Under the pieces are notes generated by a model, which worked only from the letters and a program-made list of their open reading frames with translations, searched no databases and had not been told where the DNA came from. This document shows positions 1 to 8,851 of a stretch of 56,354 bases of DNA, one piece after another. Each line of letters starts with the position of its first letter. Positions within the stretch are counted from its first letter, which is position 1. Position numbers and translations under genes: made by a program. The stretch spans positions 1 through 56,354 of the forward strand of contig CAZYLK010000014.1 of the NCBI GenBank assembly GCA_964648365.1. The letters run 5' to 3'. This DNA is from SURF-32 sp964648365 (GTDB lineage Bacteria; Planctomycetota; Phycisphaerae; UBA1845).

Positions 1-229
1 CACCGCCGGCGGCATCGTCCTGCCGGACTCCGCCCGCGAGAAGCCGCAGCGCGGCCACGTCATCGCGGTCGGCCCGGGCAAGCTGCTCGACAGCGGCGAG
101 CGCGGCCAGATGAGCGTCAAGCTGGGCGACGAGGTGCTTTACGGCAAGTACAGCGGCACCGAGATCGACTTCAGCGGCGACAAGTACATCGTGATCCGCG
201 AGAACGACCTGCTGGGAATCGTGGAGTAG
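1..229 (+). CDS. groES: GroES co-chaperonin, 5'-truncated by the window edge
   Basis: Seventy-five codons are open from base 2 to a TAG at 227-229. The visible part covers the C-terminal two thirds of a 10-kDa chaperonin: GGIVLPDSAREKPQRG corresponds to the end of the mobile loop, then VIAVGPGK, DEVLYGKYSGTEI and a closing YIVIRENDLLGIVE, all typical GroES strands. GroES heptamers cap the GroEL ring in the cytoplasm. groEL follows 135 bp downstream on the same strand, the usual groESL order. The N-terminus, promoter and any CIRCE element lie outside the window. This copy is much closer to canonical GroES than the second copy at 24712. Confidence 0.95.
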   Translation, partial: TAGGIVLPDSAREKPQRGHVIAVGPGKLLDSGERGQMSVKLGDEVLYGKYSGTEIDFSGDKYIVIRENDLLGIVE

Positions 230-252
230 CACGTCAAACGCGTCGCGCGTCC

Positions 253-276
253 GCGCGGGCTGAAGCCCGCGGCTCG
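253..276. repeat. Dispersed palindromic repeat in the groES-groEL spacer
   Basis: The sequence GCGCGGGCTGAAGCCCGC is a near-perfect palindrome followed by GGCTCG. The same core recurs in other gaps of this window (12058-12142, 24532-24602, 51291-51415), so it belongs to a REP-like family. It could form a hairpin in the groESL transcript, but it lacks a T-tract and so is not an obvious terminator. Confidence 0.7.
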
Positions 277-300
277 CTCCAAAAGCGCGGAAGCTTCGCC

Positions 301-328
301 AGCATTCGACATTCAGCATTCGACATTC
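301..328. repeat. Perfect 14-bp tandem duplication upstream of groEL
   Basis: AGCATTCGACATTC occurs twice head to tail (301-314 and 315-328). It is markedly AT-richer than its surroundings and lies 37 bp before the groEL start. Nothing in it marks it clearly as a regulatory site. Confidence 0.75.
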
Positions 329-364
329 CCAACGCCGGCGGCGTTGGAGCCTGGGAGTAGGCAT

Positions 365-1975
365 ATGCCAAAGCAGATGATGTTTTCCTCGGAAGCACGG
401 CGGCAGGTGCTCGACGGCGTGGCCAAGCTGGCCAACGTGGTCAAGGTCACCATGGGGCCGACCGGCCGCAACGTGCTCTTGCAGAAGTCCTTCGGCGCCC
501 CCCGCGTCACCAAGGACGGCGTGACCGTCAGCAAAGAGGTCGAGCTTGAGGACAAGTTCGAGAACATGGGCGCCAAGATGATCAACCAGGTGGCGTCCAA
601 GACCAGCGACGTGGTCGGCGACGGCACCACCACCGCGACCGTTCTGGCCGAAGCGATCTATCGCGAGGGCCTCAAGAACGTCACCGCCGGCGCCAATCCG
701 ACGGCGCTGAAGCGCGGCATCGACATGGCGGTGAAGGCCGCGGTCGAGGCGATCAAGGCCGCGTCCGTCAAGGTTAAGAACAACGACGACCTGGCCAAGG
801 TGGGCACCATCTCCGCCAACGGCGACGAGGCGGTGGGCAAGCTGCTCGCCCAGGCGCTGGCCAAGGTCGGCGACGAGGGCGTGGTCGAAATCGAGGAGGG
901 CAAGAGCCTCGAAAACGAACTGGAAGTCGTCGAGGGCATGCAGTTCGACAAGGGCTACATCTCGCCCTACTTCATGACCAACCCCGGCACGCTGGAGTGC
1001 GTGCTGGAGAATCCCTACGTCCTGATCTACGAAAAGAAGATTTCCAACCTGCGCGACTTCGTGCCGGTGCTGGAGGCCATCGCGACCAGCGGCCGCCCGC
1101 TGCTGGTTATCGCCGAGGACGTTGACGGCGAAGCCCTGGCCGGCCTGGTCGTCAACCGGCTCCGCGGCATCCTCAAGTGCTGCGCCGTCAAGGCCCCGGG
1201 CTTCGGCGATCGCCGTAAGGCCATGCTGCAGGATCTGGCGATCCTCACCGGCGCGACGGTCATCAGCGAAGACCTCGGCATCAAGCTGGAAAAGGTCACG
1301 CTGGAGCAGATGGGCACGCCCAAGAAGGTGGTCATCACCAAGGATACGACCACGGTCATCGAGGGCGGCGGCAAGAAGGCGGACATCAAGTCCCGCGCCG
1401 ACCAGATTCGCGCCCAGATCGAAAAGACGACCAGCGATTACGACAAGGAAAAGCTCCAGGAGCGCCTCGCCCGTCTGACCGGCGGCGTCGCCGTCATCCG
1501 CGTCGGCGGCGCGACCGAGATCGAGGTCAAGGAGCGCAAGGACCTGGTGGACGACGCGTTCCACGCGACCCGCGCCGCCAATGAAGAAGGCATCGTGGCC
1601 GGCGGCGGCACGACCTACCTGCGGGCCATTCCCGCGGTGCAGAAGGTGCGCGACAAGGCCCGTGGCGACGAAAAGACCGGCGTGGACATCGTGGCCGCCG
1701 CCCTTCGCGTCCCCACCCGCCAGATCGCCGACAACACCGGCGAGGACGGCGACGTGATCGTCGAGCAGGTGCTGGAGCGCAAGGGCAACGAAGGCTACGA
1801 CGCCCGCAAGCGCGAGTTCGTGGACATGGTCAAGGCCGGTATCATCGACCCGGCCAAGGTCTGCCGCGTGGCACTGGAGAACGCCGCCAGCGTGGCGGGG
1901 CTTCTGCTCACCACGGAGGTGCTGCTGACCGATCTGAAGGAAGACGCGAAGGAAGTGCTGCACGCGATCCGCTGA
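365..1975 (+). CDS. groEL: GroEL 60-kDa chaperonin
   Basis: 536 residues, full-length for the family. The ATP-site motifs are present: GPTGRNV (31-37), TKDGVTV with Asp51, GDGTTT (85-90), and a KDLVDDAFHATRAA segment carrying the hydrolytic Asp. The apical domain is also complete (EGMQFDKGYISPYF, VKAPGFGDRRKAMLQDLAILTG). ATG 365 is chosen because GGGAG at 353-357 lies 7 nt upstream; an in-frame TTG at 344 is less likely. The protein ends LTDLKEDAKEVLHAIR and lacks the flexible GGM tail of E. coli GroEL. It forms the double-ring foldase with GroES encoded just upstream. A rho-independent terminator follows. Confidence 0.97.
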   Translation: MPKQMMFSSEARRQVLDGVAKLANVVKVTMGPTGRNVLLQKSFGAPRVTKDGVTVSKEVELEDKFENMGAKMINQVASKTSDVVGDGTTTATVLAEAIYREGLKNVTAGANPTALKRGIDMAVKAAVEAIKAASVKVKNNDDLAKVGTISANGDEAVGKLLAQALAKVGDEGVVEIEEGKSLENELEVVEGMQFDKGYISPYFMTNPGTLECVLENPYVLIYEKKISNLRDFVPVLEAIATSGRPLLVIAEDVDGEALAGLVVNRLRGILKCCAVKAPGFGDRRKAMLQDLAILTGATVISEDLGIKLEKVTLEQMGTPKKVVITKDTTTVIEGGGKKADIKSRADQIRAQIEKTTSDYDKEKLQERLARLTGGVAVIRVGGATEIEVKERKDLVDDAFHATRAANEEGIVAGGGTTYLRAIPAVQKVRDKARGDEKTGVDIVAAALRVPTRQIADNTGEDGDVIVEQVLERKGNEGYDARKREFVDMVKAGIIDPAKVCRVALENAASVAGLLLTTEVLLTDLKEDAKEVLHAIR

Positions 1976-2008
1976 CGGACGCCTGCGGCAGTTGATGGAT
2001 GATCGAGT

Positions 2009-2039
2009 GGGGGCGGGCGGAGTCGCTCGCCCCCTTTTT
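2009..2039 (+). terminator. Rho-independent terminator after groEL
   Basis: GGGGGCG (2009-2015) pairs perfectly with CGCCCCC (2028-2034) across a 12-nt loop and is followed by TTTTT (2035-2039). It would end the groESL transcript before dnaJ, which starts 48 bp further on. Confidence 0.85.
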
Positions 2040-2086
2040 GATGGGTTGCCGGCACGAATCAGCGCCGGATCGGAACGGGGTCACGC

Positions 2087-3232
2087 ATGAGCACAACGAA
2101 ACGCGATTACTACGAAGTGCTCAGCGTCACCAAATCCGCCTCGCCCGAGGAAATCCGCAAGGCCTACCGCCGCTCGGCGCATAAGCACCATCCGGATCGC
2201 AATCCGAACGACCCCGGCGCGGAAAAGCGCTTCAAGGAGGCGGCCGAGGCGTTCGAGGTGCTCTCTGACCCGCAGAAGCGGCAGCGCTACGACCAGTTCG
2301 GTCACGCCGGGCTCAGCGGCGCCGGGCTGCACGACTTCTCCAACATGGGCGCCGACGACATCTTCTCGGTCTTCGAGGATCTGTTCGGCGGCCTGGGAGG
2401 CGGCGGCGGGCGGCGGCGGCGGCAGTCGCGCGGCGTCGATCTCCAGACCGAAGTCGAATTGCAGCTTGCCGAGGTCGCGACGGGCGCTGAGCGCACCATA
2501 GAGTTTCAGCGCCGCGACTTCTGCGACACCTGCGGCGGCAACGGCGCGGCGCCGGGTTCCGAACGCGTCACCTGTCCCACCTGCGGCGGTTACGGCCAGG
2601 TGGAACAGGTCAGCGGGCTGGGCGGCTTTTTCACGAGTCGCGTGGTCACCGTGTGCCCCGACTGCCAGGGGCGCGGCAACCGCGTCAAAACGCCCTGCAC
2701 CGCGTGCCGTGGCAGCGGGCGCACGCCGAAGAAGCGGCTTGTCACCGTGCAGATCCCCGCGGGCATCCATGAAGGCCAGGTCGTGCGCGTCCGCGGCGAA
2801 GGTGAGCCCTCGCAGGACGGCGGCCACCGCGGCGATCTGCACTGCTACGTGCGCGTCGCGCCGCACCCGCTGTTGCAGCGACACGACGAGAATCTGCTGT
2901 GCCAGATGCCGATTTCTTTCACGCAGGCGGCGCTGGGCGCTAAGATCGAGGTGCCGACGCTGACCGGCCGCGCGGAAGTTACCGTCCCGGCCGGTACGCA
3001 GCACGGTCAGATGTTCCGCTTGAAAAACCAGGGCTTGCCCGATCTGCGCACCGGGCGGCGCGGCGATGAGGTGGTGCAGGTGATGGTCGAGATCCCGCGC
3101 AAACTCAATGCACGGCAACAGCAGTTGCTGCGCGAGTTCGCCGAGACGGAAGACCGCGCGGTGATGCCGGAGTCGAAGGGTTTCCTCGAAAAGCTGGTCG
3201 AATACTTCGCCGGAACGGAGAAAGGGTCCTAA
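2087..3232 (+). CDS. dnaJ: Chaperone DnaJ (type I Hsp40)
   Basis: 381 residues with the complete type I architecture. The J domain carries HPD at 35-37 after a DYYEVLSVTKSAS start. A short Gly/Phe-rich linker with a GGGGGRRRRR stretch follows. The zinc domain has four repeats: CDTCGGNG, CPTCGGYG, CPDCQGRG and CTACRGSG. Two C-terminal beta-sandwich domains close the protein (PAGIHEGQVVRVRGEGEP, PTLTGRAEVTVPAGTQHGQ). DnaJ stimulates DnaK ATPase and delivers unfolded clients. No dnaK is present in the window; grpE lies directly downstream on the same strand, so the two co-chaperones are probably co-transcribed. Confidence 0.96.
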   Translation: MSTTKRDYYEVLSVTKSASPEEIRKAYRRSAHKHHPDRNPNDPGAEKRFKEAAEAFEVLSDPQKRQRYDQFGHAGLSGAGLHDFSNMGADDIFSVFEDLFGGLGGGGGRRRRQSRGVDLQTEVELQLAEVATGAERTIEFQRRDFCDTCGGNGAAPGSERVTCPTCGGYGQVEQVSGLGGFFTSRVVTVCPDCQGRGNRVKTPCTACRGSGRTPKKRLVTVQIPAGIHEGQVVRVRGEGEPSQDGGHRGDLHCYVRVAPHPLLQRHDENLLCQMPISFTQAALGAKIEVPTLTGRAEVTVPAGTQHGQMFRLKNQGLPDLRTGRRGDEVVQVMVEIPRKLNARQQQLLREFAETEDRAVMPESKGFLEKLVEYFAGTEKGS

Positions 3233-3288
3233 AGTCCAGATCGGCGCGCTGATGGCTGCGACGCCGAACAGGATCGAGGGTGATGCGG

Positions 3289-4035
3289 ATGAGCCAGAGA
3301 CGACGAGTTCCAATCAGGGAGGGCGGCCGGGGCAACACAGACGGCAACGTCGGCATCGCGCCGGACGACGAGGGCGTCAATCCTGCCGACGACGGCGGCG
3401 CGGACGGCGCGACGCAGCCCGAGGCGGCAGCCGATTCAGCATCAGACTGCGACGTAAGCGCCGGTCCGCCCGCGCCTGCCGACCCCGAACCGCGGGACGA
3501 CACCGCGAGCGACGCCGGACCGGCCGCGGCGCCCGGCGTCACCGTCGAATCGCTTCAGAACCAGATCGCCGACCTGAACGACCGGCTGCTGCGGGCTAGG
3601 GCGGAGGCGTCGAACATTCAACGCCGCGCCGCCGCCGAGCGCGCCGACGCCGTCCGCTTCGCCAAGATGGACGTCGTCAGCCCGCTGCTGGCCGTCATCG
3701 ATGATTTCGAGCGATCGCTGGCCGTCACTGCGGAAGGCGAAGAGGCGACCAACCTGCTGACCGGCGTGCGGCTGGTCTACGACAAGCTGCTCAAGGCCCT
3801 GCGTGACCAGGGCATCGCGCCGATCGAGGCGACGGGTAAGCCGTTCGACCCCAACTTTCACGAGGCCATGATGCGACAGCCGACCGCTGACCTGCCCCCG
3901 GGCCGCGTCATGCAGGAATTGACGCGCGGCTACGTACTCGGCGATCGTGTGATCCGTCCCGCCCGCGTGATCGTCAGCGTCGAGCCGGCTGCCCCGTCCC
4001 CGCCGGCGTCCGGCGGCGACGCGCCGGCGGAATAG
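3289..4035 (+). CDS. grpE: GrpE nucleotide-exchange factor
   Basis: 248 residues from ATG 3289, chosen because GAGG at 3276-3279 lies 9 nt upstream; a GTG at 3280 and an ATG at 3283 are also in frame but too close to it. The first ~85 residues are a disordered Asp/Ala/Pro-rich extension. Then comes the GrpE core: a long helix (VESLQNQIADLNDRLLRARA, EASNIQRRAAAERADAVRFA) and the C-terminal head with GVRLVYDKLLKAL, PFDPNFHEAMM and RGYVLGDRVIRPARVIVS. GrpE swaps ADP for ATP on DnaK. It follows dnaJ after 56 bp. Confidence 0.94.
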   Translation: MSQRRRVPIREGGRGNTDGNVGIAPDDEGVNPADDGGADGATQPEAAADSASDCDVSAGPPAPADPEPRDDTASDAGPAAAPGVTVESLQNQIADLNDRLLRARAEASNIQRRAAAERADAVRFAKMDVVSPLLAVIDDFERSLAVTAEGEEATNLLTGVRLVYDKLLKALRDQGIAPIEATGKPFDPNFHEAMMRQPTADLPPGRVMQELTRGYVLGDRVIRPARVIVSVEPAAPSPPASGGDAPAE

Positions 4036-4115
4036 GACCGAGGATCAGACCAGGGACTGGAACGTCGCACTTGTCGAGAAGGGATTCCACGGGCCACGGC
4101 CCGGAGCGAACGAGT

Positions 4116-4505
4116 ATGCCGACTTACGAATACGAATGTACGAAGTGCGAGCGCGTGTTCGAGCTCTTTCAGTCGATCACCGCCAAGCCGAAGAAGACGC
4201 TCAATACGGACTGCGAACAGTGCTGCAACAAAGCGCCGGTGCGACGGCTGCTCGGAACCGGCGGCGGACTGATCTTCAAGGGATCGGGGTTTTACACCAC
4301 GGATTACCGCAGCGAGAACTACAAGAAGGCCGCGAAGGCGGACAACGGCGCGTCCGACGGCAAGTCGTCCGCGGCGGACTCGAAAGAAAAGCCGTCGGAG
4401 TCGAAGTCGCCGGACTCCAAGCCCGACGCTGCCAAGGCGCCGGCGGGGCCCGCCAGCGGGAAACCGGCATCGGGCGGATCGAAGCGGCCGTCGAAGAAAT
4501 CGTGA
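4116..4505 (+). CDS. FmdB-family zinc-ribbon protein
   Basis: 129 residues. The first ~70 match the FmdB/CxxC_CxxC_SSSS family: MPTYEYECTKCERVFELFQS, a second cysteine pair (CEQCC) and the typical RRLLGTGGGLIFKGSGFYTTDY close. The rest is a low-complexity Lys/Ser/Ala/Asp tail rich in DSKS- and GPASGKPA-type runs, probably disordered. ATG 4116 is preferred to upstream in-frame codons because GGAG at 4102-4105 precedes it and the family always begins MPxYEY. The biochemical role of the family is not settled; FmdB was named as a putative regulator. yacG follows about 100 bp downstream. Confidence 0.85.
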   Translation: MPTYEYECTKCERVFELFQSITAKPKKTLNTDCEQCCNKAPVRRLLGTGGGLIFKGSGFYTTDYRSENYKKAAKADNGASDGKSSAADSKEKPSESKSPDSKPDAAKAPAGPASGKPASGGSKRPSKKS

Positions 4506-4612
4506 TCGCGTAGCGACGGCTGCGGTCGCGTTCCGCGCTTGCCGACGCCGCCGGCCGGCGCAGCGGCGGTCGATAGGCGCGACTTCGACGCGCTCAACGC
4601 CCGGCAGGGATC

Positions 4613-4858
4613 ATGCCCACGTACGTCTGCCCAACCTGCCATAAGTCCACATCCGTGGAAGACCGTCTTGAGGCGCCCTTCCGTCCGTTCTGCAGCGAGC
4701 GCTGCAAGCTGGTGGACCTGGGTCGTTGGCTGGACGGGACGTACCGCATCAGCGACCCGATCAGCCCTGCGGATCTGGAGGAGTTCGACGGGCTTGACGC
4801 GGAATCGACCGTCGCCCCGTCCTCGCATCCGCCAGACGAAGACCCGGCCAGCCACTGA
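4613..4858 (+). CDS. yacG: YacG-like small zinc protein (DNA gyrase inhibitor family)
   Basis: 81 residues. The four zinc ligands are in CPTC near residues 6-9 and FCSERC near 28-33, followed by the family signature LVDLGRWLDGTYRI. YacG in E. coli binds GyrB and inhibits DNA gyrase; that role is inferred here from family membership. CAGGGA precedes the ATG by a few bases. The last 30 residues are acidic and variable, as usual for the family. Confidence 0.88.
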   Translation: MPTYVCPTCHKSTSVEDRLEAPFRPFCSERCKLVDLGRWLDGTYRISDPISPADLEEFDGLDAESTVAPSSHPPDEDPASH

Positions 4859-5059
4859 GCCGTCGACTCCTGCCCGCTGACCGCGTGTTCTCGCCCAACC
4901 GCCGTCGCCTGACCGCACGGCGAGCATGCGGACGGCACGCGGGCGTCGAAGCCGCGCATCCCGCACCCGCTCGACGCATCGCGACGCATCCGTTACAAGC
5001 GAAGCGGCATGGAGGCCGTCTAGAACGTCATCGGATGCGGAACCGGCCGGGAGTCAGCC

Positions 5060-6619
5060 GTGAAGGGAACACAACTCAAGGGGTTCGAGAAGGAGATCAA
5101 CCTGCGGCCGCTGCGGCCCCAGGACTACGACGCGCTCATCGAGATGCAGTCCCGCTGCTTCCCCGGCATGGGGGTATGGCAGCGCGACCAGATCGAAAGC
5201 CAGCTTGCCATCTTCCCCGAGGGGCAGATGTGCATCGAACACAACGGGCGGATCATCGCGTCCTCCTGCGGGCTGATCGTCGACTTCGATCATTACGATC
5301 AGTGGCACAACTGGAAGGAGATTTCAGACAACGGTTACATCCGCAACCACGATCCGGAAGGCGATACGCTGTACGGCATCGAGATCATGGTGGATCCGGA
5401 ATTCCGCGGCATGAAGCTGGCCCGCCGGCTCTACGACGCCCGCAAGGAACTCGCCCGCGAGAGGAACATCCGCCAGATCATTATCGGCGGCCGCATTCCG
5501 GGCTACGGCAAGCACGCCGACAGGATGACCGCGCGTGAATACGTCGAGCGGGTCATGAGCAAGGATCTGCACGACTCAGTGCTGACGGTGCAGCTCGCCA
5601 ACGGGTTTAAGCTGCGCCGCCTGATCCCCAACTACTTTCCGACCGACTCCGACTCGCGCGGTTACGCCACCTTCCTGGAGTGGACCAATCTCGATTTCGT
5701 GGAGCAGACTGCCCGCTCGTTCCGGGCGGTATCGCTGGTGCGCATCTGCCTCGTGCAGTACGCGATGCGACGCGTCGCCTCGTTCGACGAGTTCGCGACG
5801 CAGTGCGAGTTCTTTGTCGACGTCGCCAGCGACCACAAGAGCGATTTCGTCGTCTTTCCGGAACTGTTCACGACGCAGCTTCTGTCGCTGATCCGCGCCA
5901 AGCGCCCGGGCACGGCCGCCCGAAAGCTGGCCGAGTACACCCCGAAGTATCTGGACCTGTTCACGCGGCTGGCGGTCAAGTTTCACGTCAACATCGTCGG
6001 CGGCTCGCAGTTCGACGTGGAAGACGGCCAGCTTCACAACATCTCGTATCTCTTTCGTCGAAACGGCACCATCGGCCGCCAGCACAAAATTCACGTGACG
6101 CCCGGCGAGAAGCGCTGGTGGGGCGTGGCCGGCGGGAACAGCGTCGAGGTATTCGAGACCGACCGCGGCAAGGTCTCCATCCTCGTCTGCTACGACATCG
6201 AGTTTCCCGAACTGGCCCGCATCGCCACCGCCAAGGGCGCCAAGATCATCTTCGTGCCCTTCAATACAGATGAGCGCTACGGCTACCTGCGCGTTCGCCA
6301 CTGCGCGCAGGCCCGCGCCATCGAGAACCAGGTCTACGTCGCCATCGCCGGCTGCACGGGCAACCTGCCGCACGTCGACAACGCCGACGTCCACTACGCC
6401 CAGTCGGGCATCTACACGCCGTCGGATTTCCCGTTCGCCCGCGACGCCATCGCGTCGGAAACCACGCCGAACGTCGAAACGGTGATTGTCCACGACGTTG
6501 ACGTGGAAGCGCTGCGCCGCAGCCGGCTCAACGGCACCGTCCGCGCGTGGACCGATCGCCGCACGGATCTGTATCGCGTCCGTTTCACGGACGGCGACGG
6601 AAAGACGATGGAAGTTTGA
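5060..6619 (+). CDS. Bifunctional GNAT acetyltransferase / carbon-nitrogen hydrolase
   Basis: 519 residues from GTG 5060, with GGGAG about 5 nt upstream. Residues ~12-215 are a GNAT domain: LRPLRPQDYDALIEMQ at the start and GIEIMVDPEFRGMKLARRLY as the acetyl-CoA binding region. Residues ~225-515 are a nitrilase-superfamily amidase with the full catalytic triad: Glu268 in VVFPELF, Lys343 in GRQHKIHV, and Cys377 in ILVCYDIEFPEL. This fusion is known as a family in bacteria but its substrate is not established. A plausible model is acyl transfer plus amide hydrolysis on one small molecule. It acts in the cytoplasm: no signal peptide or membrane segments are seen. Confidence 0.9.
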   Translation: MKGTQLKGFEKEINLRPLRPQDYDALIEMQSRCFPGMGVWQRDQIESQLAIFPEGQMCIEHNGRIIASSCGLIVDFDHYDQWHNWKEISDNGYIRNHDPEGDTLYGIEIMVDPEFRGMKLARRLYDARKELARERNIRQIIIGGRIPGYGKHADRMTAREYVERVMSKDLHDSVLTVQLANGFKLRRLIPNYFPTDSDSRGYATFLEWTNLDFVEQTARSFRAVSLVRICLVQYAMRRVASFDEFATQCEFFVDVASDHKSDFVVFPELFTTQLLSLIRAKRPGTAARKLAEYTPKYLDLFTRLAVKFHVNIVGGSQFDVEDGQLHNISYLFRRNGTIGRQHKIHVTPGEKRWWGVAGGNSVEVFETDRGKVSILVCYDIEFPELARIATAKGAKIIFVPFNTDERYGYLRVRHCAQARAIENQVYVAIAGCTGNLPHVDNADVHYAQSGIYTPSDFPFARDAIASETTPNVETVIVHDVDVEALRRSRLNGTVRAWTDRRTDLYRVRFTDGDGKTMEV

Positions 6620-6702
6620 CGCCTCAGCCGGCCCCGTCGATGCGGCGCCGGCTCGACTGACGCGCCGGCTGCGAAGAACGGCAGACGGCGCAACCCGGAC
6701 TG

Positions 6703-7974
6703 GTGAATCTGCTCGAGACAACCCGAGGCCGGAAGGTGCTGTTCGCCGCGCTCTACGCGAGCGAAGGCGCGCCCATCGGCTACATCTGGTGGGCGCTGCC
6801 GACCAAGCTCCGCGCGGCCGGCATGGCGGCGGACGAGGTTACGGCGCTGACGTCCGTGCTCGTGCTGCCCTGGGCGATGAAGTTCCTGTGGGCGCCGGCG
6901 GTGGATACGTTGCGATCGCCGCGGTGGGGGCTGCGGTCGTGGATCGTCACGTCACAACTACTCATGGGTCTTACGCTGCTGCCGCTGGTCGGAGTGCGCT
7001 GGCAGGACCACTTGAGCCTCGTTCAATGGCTGCTCCTGGCGCATGCCATGTTCGCCGCCACCCAGGACGCATCCGTGGATGCGCTCTGCATCGCGTCCAC
7101 CCCCCCGGATCAGCGCGGATCGCTGAACGGGTGGATGCAGGTCGGGATGCTCACCAGCCGCGCCGTCTTCGGCGGCGTCGCACTCGTGGTCGAAGAGTAC
7201 GTGGGCGAATACGTTGTACTGATCTCCATGATCGCCTGCATCTGGTTTTCCATGGCTCTGACGTTGTTCGCCTGTCGCGAACACGCGCCGGCGCCGCGGA
7301 ACTCTGAAGCCGCCACGTGGTCGATCTTCGCCCGGACGCTGGGTGCGGCGCTGTCGCGTTCCAGCACGTGGCTGGGTCTGGGATTCGCACTGATCGCCGG
7401 CGCCGGGTTCGAAGCGGCCGGGCTTGTCTCCGGGCCGATGCTGCTGGACGGCGGCGTTGACAAGGCGCGCGTCGGCGTGTTTACCGCCGGGCCGAAGGTC
7501 ATCTGCATGGCCGGCGGCGCACTGCTGGGCGGAAAACTCGCCGATCGCCTGGGGCGCATCGTGACCAACGTGGCGCTGGTCATCGCTACGGCGCTGGCCG
7601 TCGCGGCCGTGGCCCTCCTCTCCACAGACGCCGCGCCGGAGTTCCTGAGGATGAACGTGGATGGCACGCCCGCGCCCGGAGCGCTCTTCGTCGGCTTCGG
7701 CGTTATTTACCTGTTAATCGGCGCACTGACCGCGGCCAGCTATGCACTGTTCATGGACCTGACCGACCCCGCCCTGGGCGCCACGCAATTCAGCGCCTTC
7801 ATGGCGGCAACCAACATGTGCGAGTCCTGGTCCGGCTATTCGGTCGGAGTCCTGACCCGCAGCCACGGCTACCCGCTCGCGCTGATGGTTCTCGCCGGTC
7901 TGTCGCTGCTCGCACTGCCAATGCTGTGGCCGCTGCGCGTTCGTACCGGCGAACGTGAGCGTCGACCGGAGTAG
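6703..7974 (+). CDS. MFS transporter, AmpG/PAT-like
   Basis: 423 residues from GTG 6703, with about 12 hydrophobic helices. The N-terminus (FAALYASEGAPIGYIWWALP, LPWAMKFLWAPAVD) resembles AmpG-type muropeptide permeases and acetyl-CoA transporters of the PAT group. Short basic loops such as SLNGWMQVGML and GKLADRLGRIVTN match the MFS loop 2-3 and 8-9 motifs. The substrate cannot be read from sequence. It lies 83 bp after the GNAT/nitrilase gene on the same strand and could be co-transcribed with it. No convincing Shine-Dalgarno sequence precedes the GTG. Confidence 0.82.
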   Translation: MNLLETTRGRKVLFAALYASEGAPIGYIWWALPTKLRAAGMAADEVTALTSVLVLPWAMKFLWAPAVDTLRSPRWGLRSWIVTSQLLMGLTLLPLVGVRWQDHLSLVQWLLLAHAMFAATQDASVDALCIASTPPDQRGSLNGWMQVGMLTSRAVFGGVALVVEEYVGEYVVLISMIACIWFSMALTLFACREHAPAPRNSEAATWSIFARTLGAALSRSSTWLGLGFALIAGAGFEAAGLVSGPMLLDGGVDKARVGVFTAGPKVICMAGGALLGGKLADRLGRIVTNVALVIATALAVAAVALLSTDAAPEFLRMNVDGTPAPGALFVGFGVIYLLIGALTAASYALFMDLTDPALGATQFSAFMAATNMCESWSGYSVGVLTRSHGYPLALMVLAGLSLLALPMLWPLRVRTGERERRPE

Positions 7975-8111
7975 GCAGAAACTCAGGCGATCGACCTCTG
8001 GACACCTCGACGCGCCATCGCACGGGCGAGAACCACCACAGGCACGTCCCGCCACCCGTCACCGGCCGATCCGCACAACCGGGAAGGCCGATTCGCCGCC
8101 CGCATCTCGCG

Positions 8112-8768
8112 TCAGGAACCCGCCGGCGACCACAATCGGCGAACCGCCGCGTAGTACCCGTCAATCTCGCCCGGCCCGGCGACGCACAGACCCAGATCGC
8201 ACAGCAGGCCGTCCTTCAGGCCGTAGACCCAGCCATGGACGGACAGTTCCTGCCCCCGTGCCCAGGCATCTGAGACGATGTGCGTCTTGCAGACGTTGGC
8301 CGCCTGTTCGATGACGTTCAGCGCGCACAGCCGGTCGTGCCGGAGTGCTTCGGTCGGCAGCGCGTCCACCGCCGCCCGATTCCGCTCGTAAACCTGCCGC
8401 AGCGGCGCCAGCCACTCGTCGACCAGGCCCAGTTGCTGGCCCCGCAGCGCCGCCAACACGCCGCCGCAGCCGAAGTGGCCGCAGACGATCACGTGGCGGA
8501 CTTTGAGAATGTCCACCGCGAACTGAAGCACCGACATGGCGTTCAAGTCGCCGTCACGGACGACGTTCGCCACGTTCCGGTGGACAAAAATCTCGCCCGG
8601 CAGCATGTCCACGATCTGGTTGGCCGGCACGCGGCTGTCCGAGCAGCCGATCCACAGGTAGTCCGGCCGCTGCTGCTGCGACAGCCGCGTGAAGAAATCC
8701 GGATCGCGCTGCAGCATGGTGGCCGCCCAGGCGCGGTTGTTTTCGAACAGGTGGTTGAGGATACGCAC
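8112..8768 (-). CDS. can: Beta-class carbonic anhydrase (Can type)
   Basis: 218 residues from GTG at 8768, with GGGAG (8776-8780 on the opposite strand) 7 nt upstream. A longer in-frame extension to 8903 has no homology-like content. The zinc ligands fall where E. coli Can has them: Cys42, Asp44 (CSDSR), His98 and Cys101 (CGHFGCGG). The N-terminus RILNHLFENNRAWA is also Can-like. It interconverts CO2 and bicarbonate in the cytoplasm. It is the second gene behind a ClC channel/antiporter, 83 bp away on the same strand, which suggests linked anion/bicarbonate/pH handling. Confidence 0.95.
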   Translation of the reverse strand: MRILNHLFENNRAWAATMLQRDPDFFTRLSQQQRPDYLWIGCSDSRVPANQIVDMLPGEIFVHRNVANVVRDGDLNAMSVLQFAVDILKVRHVIVCGHFGCGGVLAALRGQQLGLVDEWLAPLRQVYERNRAAVDALPTEALRHDRLCALNVIEQAANVCKTHIVSDAWARGQELSVHGWVYGLKDGLLCDLGLCVAGPGEIDGYYAAVRRLWSPAGS

Positions 8769-8851
8769 GGCTGGACTCCCGGACCGTATGTCCGCCAGGT
8801 CGCCGCCGCCACGCTGTGACCAGGCATTCCTGACGCTGCTGAACTCATCGC

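Noticed and set aside
229..364. CIRCE element between groES and groEL
   Set aside because: No TTAGCACTC-type inverted repeat is present.
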